44,913 nt of DNA from a virus: positions 1 to 44,913 of the IMG/VR virus record IMGVR_UViG_3300037586_001820; one strand, given 5' to 3'. The translations under genes were made by a program, and so were the position numbers. Shown here piece by piece: positions 1-11,500 of this stretch (positions are counted from its first letter, which is position 1; every line of letters begins with the position of its first letter). The notes under the pieces are model-generated. The model had not been told where the DNA came from. It was given only the letters and a program-made list of their open reading frames with translations, and made no database searches.

Positions 1-3000
1 ATACTGGTAAACTTAATAAATTACCATTTAAATCATATGATTTATATAAAAATTCTTTCCCCTCTAAAGCAAGTGTTAAATTATTTCGAGCATATTGAAC
101 TTTACCTTCACTATTATACTGTATTCCAATAATTTTACCTTTAAATGGAATCTTAATAACAAAATCATCCATTGCTACTAAAGAACTAAATTTAGTTCCT
201 TTTTCAAAATTTTGTTGAGCAGTAAGTCCTCGTGGAATTTTAACTATTTGTTCAATTAAACTCTGTTTTGCTTTAGAATTTATTGTATCAGTTGTAAGTA
301 TACTTAATATCTTATCTACTGCAATCTGACTTAATGATGACGTCTGTAATCTAACTGGTACAATATTACCATTTGCTGATGGCAAAGCTGCATATACTGT
401 TCCCGATGTAAAATAATGTCCAGAACTTGATGGAGTTTCAGAATTACTATATACAACCATTCCTCTTCCACTAGTATCTAATTGTGCTACACCAAGAATA
501 ATATCATCTCCTAATACCGATATAGGTTGTTGAATTGATTTATTATCTTTTTTAAGATTAATTACATAGCCATTTGTTTTTCCGGCTATAGTTGCTGAAA
601 TATCATTATAGGCTTTTCCTTCAAATACTTCATTTATTTTATCTCTTAATACTTTTGTTTGTGTACTTCTATCTGAAGCAGATAATTTAGAAATAATAAT
701 ATCAGGATCAGATGCCAGTCTAACTGTTACTACAACATTATCTTTTGTAAGAGGTCCAGCTGGTCTATAAAACGGATAATCAGGTTCTACTCTTAAAATA
801 ACCTTAGTTCCAACTCCTGTTAAAGGACTATTAGCTACATCAAATCTTATTAACTCTGATTCTTTTACAGAGTCTTTCTGTACCTTTAACATTTGTGGTT
901 GTCCTTGGCGTATATAAGGAATTAAAGTTTCTGTTTCTATTACTCTATCTCCCTCCATTTTAACTTCACCTTTCATATTAATTGCAGCTTGATAAACATA
1001 AATATATTGATAAGAAAGATCACTTTCTGATTCTGCTGCTGTTATTTGCCATCCTTCCGCATCATTTATAGAAAACATATTAACAGGTTTTCCTCCAGCT
1101 TTAGAATATATTGGTAAAGGATTTCCATTCTTATCTCTAAGAGTTTGTGTTACAACAATACCCTTAATTTCTACTGCGCCAGACATAAATTGTGGAGTCC
1201 AAGCTCTAGGAAAACCTTTCTTTAATATATAGGGTTCTGTCGATGTAGGAGTATCATCTGTAATTATATCTCTCTGTTTTTCTTCGATAGTTTGGCCTGA
1301 TTCCGTATCCGTAGTAGCATCGACAATTTGTAATTTCTCAGACTCTGCAGACACTTCTTGAGGAGATTTTTCGGTTGGTTTTCCTTCTTTTGCATTTTCT
1401 ATTTGTTGAATTTCTTCTTCATTAACTTCTACAGCATCTTCTTGAATCTTTAATATAAGATCTTGAGATTTAATATCTTCCTCTGTTTGATTTACTCTTG
1501 GGGATTCGTTTCTCGTCTGAGTGGTTGCAGTGACTTGGGCTTCATGCCCTCTCTCAGCCTCTTCAATGCTTTCACTCGGTCCCATTTCGGGAGCGCTAAG
1601 AGCATCTTCTGTAACTCTGGAGGTAAGAGTCTTGTCATTTGATTTAGTTTCATTGTTATATATAGTTTTAAAGTTATTAATTCCTTTTTGGACAGATTGA
1701 TTTAATTGAATATTAGCTTCTCGTAAAACAATTTCATTAATTTCACCTGTTAATTCATTACCATTTATATCATGTGCTATAAGTGCTGAAGTAAATAAAT
1801 CTACTTGGCCATATCTCACAATATATTCTTTATTATTATGTTCTATAATAAGAAAATCAGTCCATCCAATCAATTCGTTAAATCGAGTTCTTTTTACAGC
1901 TTCTAATGTTTCTATTACATCAGCTAATTCATAAGTTACACTAGGACTAGTAAATGTAACTTTAGATCCATCCCATTTAGTAAGAGTAACTGAAACAACA
2001 TTTGCTTCTTTATCATATTCAATAGCAGAAGATGGATCACTAGCTAAATTATTATAATATTGATTATCAATCTTAAAGGTTCTACCATCCTCAATAATCG
2101 TTATATCTAGATTACTTTCTCTTAATAACATCATATCCAGATAGCCTAATGTAGGTTTTGTTAATAGATTTCCTTTACTATCTAAATATTGCTTTCCTTC
2201 TATCTCTTCATTAACAATGTATTCTCTATTAGTACTTCCTTCCCGAAATATAAGTTCATTAGTTTCATTATCTCTATAAAGAGATCCTATTTTATCTCCC
2301 CATACTACGCCTACTGTCGGTGTAAAAGCATCAAATAATGCATCAATTTCTATATCAATACTATTTGAATCTCCATACAATCTTTTAGCTCCTTCAGCCT
2401 TAGTTTCTCTATAAAGTTGTTCTATTTCAGTACGTCTAGCTTTTTCTTTTCTACTAAGTTTAGGATTAAAAATTTCTTTTTTAAGTTTATCAACCTTCTT
2501 CTCTACCTCAGATTTAACTTCTTCAGAGGCTTCGGCCGTCTCTGCTCTTAATCTATCAATACTATCTTGTATTTCCTGATTTTTAATCTGTGCTCTAAAT
2601 AGTTCTAAAAATTCTTTTCCTTCTTGTTGAATTATTTCATTATCAGGATATTGAGCTAAGAAATCTTGAATTTGTTTTTCAGTAAGATTAGGTCCATGTG
2701 TCACACGAAGAGTATTAAAGTCTTGTAATATTGCAGTAGTTAAAGCAGATGCAGCTATATCTTCATTTACTGGCGCCACTTTTCGTACATTAGTCCGTTC
2801 TCCTGGAGTTATTTTATCATCTTCTTCATTTAAAATCTCTTGTAGTTTAGTCCATGCCAAATCTCTATTCCATGTAAGATACTTTTTTGTAACTGCAAGA
2901 TCATCTAAAATTCCAAGATTTACTTTCTCTAAATATGCTTGTTCTTCATCATAAGTTTTTTGATCATAATCTTCTTGAGAACTTTGCTTTAAAGCTACAT

Positions 3001-5140
3001 TCTCAGCTTCTGCTTCTTTTATTCCTTTTTTAAGTATCTCAATATTATTATCTATATGTGTAATTTGCTCTTCAGCTTGTTCTTTTTCTTCTTTAGTATT
3101 TCGGTTATCTTCAACTTCATTAGCAAGTGTTATTTTAGCTTGTTGAGATTGTTGTAATATATTATTAAGACTATTAAGTTGTACTTGAGAATCACGACGT
3201 GCTTTTGTATTAGGTCCAATATTAAGTTGATCTTCACTATAAACATTATCTCCAGTATTCTCTTCCATTTGAGAATCAACTTTCTTTATTAACCCATCAT
3301 ATACTTGGATAAACATATCTAATCGTGCTAGATTATTTGCCATACCCCAACCCCATTTTCGTGAAGTCATTTTATTAGCATATTTTTTTACAGTTTTTTC
3401 TGTACGTGTAACTATATCTACTAATTCCTCTTTATTAGCTGCTATCTCTTCTTTTGCCACACCATTCTTAACTAATAATTCTTCATAAGCAGGATCGTTA
3501 ATCATTTCAAGTAATAAATCAACATTACCAGCTCCAGCTGCATTTAATGCTAACTCTAAACCCATGAGTTGTTGTTGCTCAGTAGCACCATTTATATCTC
3601 CTCGATTTATAGCCTCTTGTTGTTTTTGTAATGATTGAACTATGAATTCTACTCTTCCACCAATTTCTTTTAATCTAGACTCATCCATAGATCGTTGTGC
3701 TTTTCTATTAGAATAATTGGAAATACCTGTAAAAATTCCTCCTCCCATAAAACCCATCACTGTAGCAGTCCATAATTCACCATCAGCATAATATCGATCT
3801 ACTCTATCCCAAAATGGTCGATTTGAAAATTCATCATTATCACTACCTGTATTACCTGCTAAAATATCTCCACGTCTAATACCTTCTTGCATGGATATAA
3901 AATTTACTTGCTCTTCTATACCTTCACTATAAGACCATAAGGCCCATGGTACTACAGGTTTTACAAATGCTCCTGCTTTTCCAAAACGAGTTTTAGGAAC
4001 TTTAGGATTTTTTAATAGAGCATTCTGAGCCTTTTTAACTTTTCGAGTATGACCACCGAACATTGTTCCTGGTCGTGTACCTTGTAATGCTCCGCCTCTT
4101 AAGAATAACATAGATTGTAAAATATCAAAAGCTAGATTAGCATAATTCCAATTATAACTAAAGCTAGCTGCTTTTCCCGCTAAATAACGAGCAGATGTTT
4201 CAGTTAAACCTTTAGTATTATTAGATGTTAAATCAATTCCTAATTCAGTTGCCATTTGTTTTCCAGCAGCACTAGATAAATATTCTTCTAAATTATTTTG
4301 ATCTTTAAGAAATTCTAAATTTTTAGCATATGATGCATTTGCAGTCTCTTCCGCTTCTCTGTAATTTTCCATATGTCTCATAGACGTACCCATAATTACA
4401 GAATTTGTAAGCCATTTTCCTGTTTTACTCAAAGTTAGTACACCTTCAGCTTTTGCTCCTAACTTCGCTATCTTAGCAGATTTTGCTCCTTTTGCAGCAC
4501 CCGCTACAAATTTCGCTCCTCTGGCTGCATAACCTACTCCTCTAACTATTCCATATCCTGGAAGAAGTAATGATAATGTGGACCCAAGGTTAACTAAATT
4601 ATTATACCACCATGCTGAATCTCCTGGATCCCATGAAGCAGAATTTGCTTTATATATTGGTGTAACATCTTTAGTCCAATCTCGTATAGCATTTCCAATA
4701 TCGGTCCATCCATTAGTAAAATCTGATTGCAAGTTACCATCCACTATATCTACCATAGCTCCTACCGCTTTGAGCACCCCTCCTCCAACTTCTCCTATAA
4801 CTAATTGATTTAACATACCAAAAAATTTAGAAGTTCCAGATTGATTAGCTGCTCTTGTAGCATCAACTTTATCGGGTCTTCTTACATCCCAATCTACATC
4901 ATCCATACCATAATAATTGGTATGATGAACTTCAGGAACAACATCAGTAACTCCATGTACTCCAGGATTAATAAGATATCTAGATATATCTAATGTAGTT
5001 TTAATATCAGCTGGATATTCTATTTTCAGATCAGAAGGTTGGTCTTCGTCATTTGGTAAGCTCGTTATAGGATTTAACTCCTTACCATATAAATCTCTTG
5101 TTAAGTCAAGAGTAGTTTTTAGTTTTGTACCATTACTCAT
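1..5140 (-). CDS. Giant probable cargo/ejection protein, N-terminal 1713 residues (partial, runs off the window start)
   Basis: An uninterrupted reading frame runs from the ATG at 5140 to base 1 with no stop, so the C-terminal part lies outside the window. An in-frame TAG three codons upstream of the ATG fixes the start region. Residues about 185-230 form a Gly/Ala-rich hydrophobic stretch (LLPGYGIVRGVGYAARG). Later come a motif EGIEEQVNF, a long charged coiled-coil region at about 645-740, an acidic Pro/Glu/Thr-rich linker at about 1165-1280, and a beta-rich section after that. It is last in the operon after two other very large proteins, where crAss-like phages encode virion-packaged cargo proteins and the giant virion RNA polymerase. 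By position I infer an ejected cargo protein. No RNA polymerase DxDxD motif is visible in this part, so the polymerase assignment is open. Confidence 0.8.
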   Translation of the reverse strand, partial: MSNGTKLKTTLDLTRDLYGKELNPITSLPNDEDQPSDLKIEYPADIKTTLDISRYLINPGVHGVTDVVPEVHHTNYYGMDDVDWDVRRPDKVDATRAANQSGTSKFFGMLNQLVIGEVGGGVLKAVGAMVDIVDGNLQSDFTNGWTDIGNAIRDWTKDVTPIYKANSASWDPGDSAWWYNNLVNLGSTLSLLLPGYGIVRGVGYAARGAKFVAGAAKGAKSAKIAKLGAKAEGVLTLSKTGKWLTNSVIMGTSMRHMENYREAEETANASYAKNLEFLKDQNNLEEYLSSAAGKQMATELGIDLTSNNTKGLTETSARYLAGKAASFSYNWNYANLAFDILQSMLFLRGGALQGTRPGTMFGGHTRKVKKAQNALLKNPKVPKTRFGKAGAFVKPVVPWALWSYSEGIEEQVNFISMQEGIRRGDILAGNTGSDNDEFSNRPFWDRVDRYYADGELWTATVMGFMGGGIFTGISNYSNRKAQRSMDESRLKEIGGRVEFIVQSLQKQQEAINRGDINGATEQQQLMGLELALNAAGAGNVDLLLEMINDPAYEELLVKNGVAKEEIAANKEELVDIVTRTEKTVKKYANKMTSRKWGWGMANNLARLDMFIQVYDGLIKKVDSQMEENTGDNVYSEDQLNIGPNTKARRDSQVQLNSLNNILQQSQQAKITLANEVEDNRNTKEEKEQAEEQITHIDNNIEILKKGIKEAEAENVALKQSSQEDYDQKTYDEEQAYLEKVNLGILDDLAVTKKYLTWNRDLAWTKLQEILNEEDDKITPGERTNVRKVAPVNEDIAASALTTAILQDFNTLRVTHGPNLTEKQIQDFLAQYPDNEIIQQEGKEFLELFRAQIKNQEIQDSIDRLRAETAEASEEVKSEVEKKVDKLKKEIFNPKLSRKEKARRTEIEQLYRETKAEGAKRLYGDSNSIDIEIDALFDAFTPTVGVVWGDKIGSLYRDNETNELIFREGSTNREYIVNEEIEGKQYLDSKGNLLTKPTLGYLDMMLLRESNLDITIIEDGRTFKIDNQYYNNLASDPSSAIEYDKEANVVSVTLTKWDGSKVTFTSPSVTYELADVIETLEAVKRTRFNELIGWTDFLIIEHNNKEYIVRYGQVDLFTSALIAHDINGNELTGEINEIVLREANIQLNQSVQKGINNFKTIYNNETKSNDKTLTSRVTEDALSAPEMGPSESIEEAERGHEAQVTATTQTRNESPRVNQTEEDIKSQDLILKIQEDAVEVNEEEIQQIENAKEGKPTEKSPQEVSAESEKLQIVDATTDTESGQTIEEKQRDIITDDTPTSTEPYILKKGFPRAWTPQFMSGAVEIKGIVVTQTLRDKNGNPLPIYSKAGGKPVNMFSINDAEGWQITAAESESDLSYQYIYVYQAAINMKGEVKMEGDRVIETETLIPYIRQGQPQMLKVQKDSVKESELIRFDVANSPLTGVGTKVILRVEPDYPFYRPAGPLTKDNVVVTVRLASDPDIIISKLSASDRSTQTKVLRDKINEVFEGKAYNDISATIAGKTNGYVINLKKDNKSIQQPISVLGDDIILGVAQLDTSGRGMVVYSNSETPSSSGHYFTSGTVYAALPSANGNIVPVRLQTSSLSQIAVDKILSILTTDTINSKAKQSLIEQIVKIPRGLTAQQNFEKGTKFSSLVAMDDFVIKIPFKGKIIGIQYNSEGKVQYARNNLTLALEGKEFLYKSYDLNGNLLSLPV

Positions 5141-5163
5141 TTTAAACTAATTTTAGTTTATTT

Positions 5164-8100
5164 TTATTTTGCCCATGACGGATATTCCGCTGGTTTTTTC
5201 TCTTTAAATTCTCCAAAAGACCAATGCCACCATTCTTGTGGAAATTGGGTTAGAGATGCTTTACTACCTTCATCGTCTGTATATAATTTTTTAGTACTAT
5301 TTAATCGTTCAAATAAAGTATTTAAAGATTGTTTTGCAAAATTAGGGAATACATTTTTACCACCTAATTTTAATTCACTTATTTTAAATCCACGAACTTG
5401 TTCTGTATTGCCGTTACGTATTACTGAAATCATATGTGGTTTTACGCCTCCTAAACTTACTACCTCTTCAGGAGCTCTAAGTACCCAATCATATAGATTT
5501 CCGTCAGATGCTACATCAATAGCTTGTCCCATTACATGGAATCCACCAACTGCTGGATTAGCTACTGGATCACCTGTTTTACCACCTTCTACCCAATCAG
5601 TATACATTTGATTCTGTTGTTGATAAGTTCGGGCTCCACTTACTAATGGTAATGTAAAATATCCATTATCTGTACCATGAATTGGATCTACTGTAAAGTT
5701 ACCAAACTGAAACTGTGTTGTTGATCCATCCGCTAATTCGACGGCAGTTGAATTAAGTGTAGGATTATTAGTAAAAAGAGTTTCAAGTTGCTTATCAATA
5801 AGAGTATTCATATTAATAGTATAATCTTCATTAGTCTCTACAATTATATCAACTAATGGTTTTTGTAATCCTACATAACTAAGATTTTTTGCATGTGATT
5901 TACTATGCTGATCAAGATCTTGTTGTGTATATCTATCATCAGGTAATATCATCTGTCCTTCATGTAGTTGAGTAAGATAAGGATTTCCTTGTATATCTAC
6001 TGCTCTAGCTTCAGAAGTCTCATTAAGTGCTCGTCCTTCTATCGCAATAGGATAATTATTAGATGCATTATCATTTATCTGATTTTGCCAGAATGATTTA
6101 GATGCAGATTGTGTTGGATCATTTAATGCAATTAATTGTGCAATTTCTGTTGGATCTGAATCAACATTAAATTGTTCATCTCCTGTTGTATAAATATAAT
6201 CACCTGTTGCAAGATCAATAGCTTTTACAAGGCCTGCTCTAGGTTGGAATACATATTGTTCATTCCTAATCGGTACTCCATCTGGAGTTTCACCAAAGTA
6301 ATAAAATCCTAATGGACTACCTTCGCCATCCTCATAAGAACTCATTGAAATATTTCCTGGAATACTAATAGCTCTCTGAATATCTAATTGTGCATTAAAC
6401 ATATCATGGAACAACATTCTTTCAGGTGCAGTTCTTGGTCTAGTTATTACACTTACACTACCATCTTCGGGATCTACTGCTTCGAATTCTCCTTGTCTAC
6501 TCCAAGTTTGTTTAACTTCTTTTGGAGCATCAAAGAATAATGTTATCGTAGCATTCTTCTCTTCTTTACCTTTAACTGGCAAAGAAATAATCCCTTCATA
6601 ATTAGATGTTGCTGGATTTGGTACCGCTGTCCATAAAGCTTTTTTAACGTAATCATCAAGATTTTCTACTACGTCTCTACTTATAACATTAGACTTAAGT
6701 AACTGCCCTAAAGTTACACTACTTGGTAGACCTAATTCATTTTGACCATTTGATGTTGTATTATATTCAAAATCCTCTTCGCCTACAGTAGTAATAATAT
6801 TACTAAATATACTTGCATCCATTACCTTACTTGTCGTAGTATTATATGTTGGTAAACTTTGACTTCTACCACCAAAATATCCACCATCTAAACCACCTTC
6901 AAAATTTTCTTGCATATTATTCATTGTGATATATAACGGACTAGTCTTCCGAGTATAAGGCATCATTCCCATTTTTAGTATTCTACCCATAAATCCTTTT
7001 TTTGCATCCCAAGGATTAAATTTAATCATATCTGCAGCAGCATTTTCTAAACTTAAAGGTGTTCCATCTTCCCCAAATTGAATTTTATCCCATCCATTAT
7101 ATTTTAGTCTCTCATCACCCTGCTTAATTGTTATCAGTCCTCCTCCTTCAGGATCTACATATTGATAATCACCATTCGGTAATTTTCTCGCATTAAGTTG
7201 AAGTGCAGCATTTTGCGCTAAATTAGTTATTGCTAATGAAGCACTCTTATACTGATACTCAGCATTATTTATTTTTTGATCCCATTCTTCCTGATACTCA
7301 GCATCCATTGTTCCACCTGCTTTCATAGCTTCGTAATCTGCTACTGTTTGATCATAAGCATCTTTATTTGCATTTACAACTTTAATATATTCAGGTATTG
7401 GATCACCGCTCTCAGCAATAGCTTCTTTACCATCTAATCTTATAGGTCTTCCGGCTGTAACAAGAGGAGTATCTCCTTCTACATTTGGTATCCAATCTGC
7501 TCTTGGAATTCCGAACTGATTTTTCTTACTTCCACTAGCATCATATGTATCTGATGTCATAAGATCAGACATTAGATATTTTTCTCCCATTATACCAACA
7601 TAAGAAGTTTTAGCAAAATCTTTAGCTGAATCCGATGGGCTCCCATCTTCCTTTGTAAGTCCTTCCAAAGCTTTCGTTTTTCCTTCAGAATCTTCAAGTC
7701 CATAGATATTATCTATCGCAGATGTTGCAGCGTCAAATACCCAATCATCACTTGTATTATCTATAATATAATTAAGTTCTTTCTTAAAGTCATCAGAATA
7801 ATAATCTTTATCATTATGAGCAGCTCTATAAATTTTAGATAGAGTAATTTGTTTCTGTTCTTGAGACCATTTTCTTCCAGTCTTTTCATTTTCTGTAGTA
7901 ATAGCCAAAATATCTGGCTTAAGTTTATCAAAGGTCAATGTATTTGCTTCTTTGAGTTGTTCTGCTCCTTTATGAAGGCCTGTATATTCATAAGTTTTAA
8001 GAACTTTTCTACCATCACCAAGTATTTGATAACCTGTCGAAGTATTATCATCACTAAATGTCCAAGTCTTTGAATCTTTATCATAACCAGGTTGATAGAA

Positions 8101-8559
8101 ATAATTCCACGCACCTTCTCCTCCCATAACAGGACTAAACTGAGAACTATATTCTCCCTTTTCTTCCGCTTTTTGTTTAGCTTTTAAAAGTTTCTCTTCA
8201 TAAGCTTTAGTACTTCTCTTAATAGCACCTAAATCACCATCTTGAAACTCTTGAGCTATTCTTGTTTGTATTTTAGTAAGTTCAGGAACCATATCAGCAT
8301 AACGACCATTATGCTTATCAACTAAATCACTTAATTCAGTATCTAAATCTGTTCTAATCTGTGTTAAAACTTTTGAATGTAAAGGAGTAGATGCTCTTAC
8401 TTTTAAAATTTTATCATCTAAACTCTTTGCTAATGTTTCAGCATCGTCATGTTCTTTTTGTTTAGCTGCATAAGCCATAGACATTTCCTTAAAAGGAAGA
8501 GGAACATAAGTATCTAACAATGGCTGATTAGCCGGTTTCATATATCTATTTATAGCCAT
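5164..8559 (-). CDS. Large probable cargo protein with C-terminal M15 (VanY-like) peptidase domain
   Basis: This 1131-aa protein begins MAINRYMKPANQPLLDTYVP, followed by a long helical, charged segment (about 25-140) resembling N-termini of large internal proteins of crAss-like phages. The middle (about 150-950) is not recognised. The last 160 residues carry the landmarks of peptidase family M15 (D-Ala-D-Ala carboxypeptidase/endopeptidase): SGARTYQQQNQMY, then GGFHVMGQAIDV with probable zinc ligands H1008 and D1015, and EWWHW with probable base E1109 and third ligand H1112. A role in cutting peptide cross-links of host peptidoglycan during DNA entry is inferred. The start codon overlaps the stop of the upstream 1136-aa gene by one base (TAATG), suggesting coupled translation. 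Peptidase fold confidence is high; the cargo role comes from context. Confidence 0.85.
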   Translation of the reverse strand: MAINRYMKPANQPLLDTYVPLPFKEMSMAYAAKQKEHDDAETLAKSLDDKILKVRASTPLHSKVLTQIRTDLDTELSDLVDKHNGRYADMVPELTKIQTRIAQEFQDGDLGAIKRSTKAYEEKLLKAKQKAEEKGEYSSQFSPVMGGEGAWNYFYQPGYDKDSKTWTFSDDNTSTGYQILGDGRKVLKTYEYTGLHKGAEQLKEANTLTFDKLKPDILAITTENEKTGRKWSQEQKQITLSKIYRAAHNDKDYYSDDFKKELNYIIDNTSDDWVFDAATSAIDNIYGLEDSEGKTKALEGLTKEDGSPSDSAKDFAKTSYVGIMGEKYLMSDLMTSDTYDASGSKKNQFGIPRADWIPNVEGDTPLVTAGRPIRLDGKEAIAESGDPIPEYIKVVNANKDAYDQTVADYEAMKAGGTMDAEYQEEWDQKINNAEYQYKSASLAITNLAQNAALQLNARKLPNGDYQYVDPEGGGLITIKQGDERLKYNGWDKIQFGEDGTPLSLENAAADMIKFNPWDAKKGFMGRILKMGMMPYTRKTSPLYITMNNMQENFEGGLDGGYFGGRSQSLPTYNTTTSKVMDASIFSNIITTVGEEDFEYNTTSNGQNELGLPSSVTLGQLLKSNVISRDVVENLDDYVKKALWTAVPNPATSNYEGIISLPVKGKEEKNATITLFFDAPKEVKQTWSRQGEFEAVDPEDGSVSVITRPRTAPERMLFHDMFNAQLDIQRAISIPGNISMSSYEDGEGSPLGFYYFGETPDGVPIRNEQYVFQPRAGLVKAIDLATGDYIYTTGDEQFNVDSDPTEIAQLIALNDPTQSASKSFWQNQINDNASNNYPIAIEGRALNETSEARAVDIQGNPYLTQLHEGQMILPDDRYTQQDLDQHSKSHAKNLSYVGLQKPLVDIIVETNEDYTINMNTLIDKQLETLFTNNPTLNSTAVELADGSTTQFQFGNFTVDPIHGTDNGYFTLPLVSGARTYQQQNQMYTDWVEGGKTGDPVANPAVGGFHVMGQAIDVASDGNLYDWVLRAPEEVVSLGGVKPHMISVIRNGNTEQVRGFKISELKLGGKNVFPNFAKQSLNTLFERLNSTKKLYTDDEGSKASLTQFPQEWWHWSFGEFKEKKPAEYPSWAK

Positions 8560-11500
8560 TAGTCTTCAAAATATTTTATAAAGATTTCTTTTAATTCAGG
8601 ATTCTCCTTTAATATTTTTTCTATATCTATAGTTCCATCTGAAGCCATATACATTTCAGCATCCGGATAAATTTGTCCAAGCAATCCTTTTAATTGTTCG
8701 TCTCTAGCTGCACTAGCTTTCATTTTTTGTTGAAGTTGGCTATATCCAGATATACCTTCCCATCCTTTAGCAGTAAACGCTTGTCTAGCAGCTTCATTCT
8801 GAGCAGTAACATCTGCGGCTCTAACACCTTCTGTTCTATCTCTTTCTCCTAAATTAAATAAAGATTCAGCTGCAATTTTACTTCCCGTCATATCTAATTT
8901 ATGTTTTGATAAATAAGCAGCTGCATCTGCTTCAGTTTTAATATTCTGTCCTCTTAATAATGTATCCATATATCTTCCACTACTTCCATCTCCATGTTGT
9001 CGAGCCATATATTTTAACATATTAAATGATTCTTCATTCTCATCTAATACATCAGCTATTCTATTATCTTTTAATAAAGCAAGTTCTTTTAATATCTCAC
9101 TATCATATCTATTACTTACAAACTGTTCTACATCAGCTTTTTTATTTCCTTGAGCAAAATTATAAAGAGTTGGTGCTAAATTCAGAAGATTTGTTCCAAA
9201 GTCTTGAATTGATGCTTTATTCTTTTTCTGTTGTTGATTTTGAGCTATAAGTTGTTCAGCTTTCTGTGCATCTGTTAATGGAACTTCTCTATTATCTATT
9301 TCTAATTGGGCAGCTTCTGCATTAGATTTTTGCATTTTCTCTTGTTCAACTATTCTATTAGCCCTTTCTTTAGTCATATTATCTTGAGACATTAATGAAT
9401 TATATCTACTTTTCCAATATTTCCTATCCGTGAATCCAACATCTGATCCATAATTTTCATCCCATCCACTAGGAAGACCTTGATTATAACTTCTATATTT
9501 TGCTAGATTTTGTTCAAAATTAGGATCATCCTTAGTAGGTCTAGTAGTAGGAATTCCTTTATCCTTTAAATAACTAAGTCTATCTGCTCCAAATTGTTCT
9601 GTTAAAATATTATAATAATCTTTAGGTTCATACAATTCATCACCCGACTCATACCCTTCTTCTGGAGCATTTAAAGTTAAAAAGTCTAAAAATTTTCCTC
9701 TATTTGGCATATAATCTTTTCCTAATTCCAATCCTGCTTCTTGATATAAATCATTAAAGTCCGTAGTAATAGAAGCCTCATCTCTCATCCATTGACTAAA
9801 ATCATATGGTTCAAATTCACCATTTTGTTTTTGAGGTAATCCATATTTAGCTCCAACTAATTGTTGAGATGTTTCTGATAAAGCACTCATATCTATATCC
9901 CCCATAGGATTTGCTGGCATTGCTGCTTGTTGTTCCATACCACCTCCTTGTCCACCAGCTTGTTGTTGTAATTGCTGTTCTGCCATAAATTGTTCTGTTA
10001 AATCAGGAAAACTTTCAGTTAACTCTTCTACACCAGCTCCAGAATTAACCATCTCCATAAACTTTTTTTCTCTTGCTGATTCTTGTTCCTCTCTTAAATC
10101 TGCTAATTTTTTAGTCCAAGCTTGAAGCATTGCTTCTGCAGTAGATTTTGTTATTTGATCTCCTGTCTCTGCAGCCTTTTCATATTTAGACATATTTTTA
10201 GCAATCTTTTCAGCTGCTTTAGCAAAATTCATTTTCCATGAATCTGATTTTAATGTTTTAGAGAATACATATTGTTCTCCATCTCCCGACACGTCTTCTC
10301 CACCTGTTTCATGACTGCTTCCTTGTAATTTAGATAACATATCATTATCTTCAATACCCTCTAAATTTCCCGTAGTAGCAGGTGGCATTCCAGGCTCATG
10401 CATAATAACTTCTCCTCCTTCTGCTTCATAATCTCCATTAGTATTTCCTCCTTGAGCAAAGCCAGATTGATTCATTCCTGTAGCTTCAAATAATGCATTT
10501 TGAGAATATGGGTTAAAGTTATCTCCTTGATATATAGAATTTTGTTGGTTTAGTCGAGGATTAATTCCAGCTGCTGCGCCAACTGCCGGTCCAAGCATAT
10601 TAGCTCCTCCAAATGCTCTAAGATTTCTAAGATCCATACCAGATTCAAATTCCTGTCTTCCTTTCTGTATTTTATCTTCTCCAAATGTTCCGCCGTAAGC
10701 TGCTAAACTAGGATATGCTTTATATACTTTTGATTTTATAGCATTAGGATTACTAGAATGATGTGCTAATTTTAAAGCAGATCTTGCTCTATCTATATTA
10801 TTAATAGGATATGTGCCGTGAGGTCCTGCAAATTTTTTAACACCGGGATATTTACCTGCATTACCCATTCCTGGTTGTTTTCTTATTTTAGACAAACCTG
10901 TTTCAGCTTTTGGTAACCGATTTGGATGTCCTCCATAACGAGTGCTTACATCTTCTCCTTCAGGAATAGTACTATCAGGATCTGGTGTTCCACTTCCTTT
11001 GCCTTTAAATAAACCTTTAAGTTGAGAAAGTTGATCACTTCCTGTATCTCCTTTTATATAATTACCAACATTTTGTGCAACTTCTGGCATTAAGTCTGCC
11101 CATATATCAGGTTTATATCCTTGATAACCTGCCATTGCTCCTAATGCTTCCTTTCTAGTTGAAAGATCTAAAGTCCCTTTATTAACATCCTCTCTGTTTA
11201 ATATACCTAAAGTACTTTGAGATGCAAAAGCATCTTTTGTATTATCAAAATTTTGTTGTACATCTCCTTTAAATCCAATAACATCAGCAACTAAATCTAA
11301 TGCATTTCCTACAACAGGAATCATTTGTAATGCATTTGTATCACCTAAAGTTCCTATATCTTGCGACATATTTGGATTTCTATCAGCTATTCCACTATAA
11401 TCTCTTGTATAATCAGTAGGAGAACTAGTATATCCTCTATGACCAAATTGTGCTTTAGGACGTCCTCCATTTCTATATTGATCTAACATTTTAAAACTAG

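Noticed and set aside
4578-4808. Plus-strand open frames, such as this one and those at 34320-34664 and 40635-40838
   Set aside because: All lie opposite strong minus-strand genes, show low-complexity or unnatural sequence, and have no spacing that would suit an independent gene.
1-5140. Firm call of virion RNA polymerase
   Set aside because: No polymerase catalytic motif occurs in the visible 1713 residues; position alone is not enough.
5143-5160. 18-base palindrome TAAACTAATTTTAGTTTA as an operator
   Set aside because: It is short, A/T-only and lies in a 23-base gap; nothing else supports regulation there.
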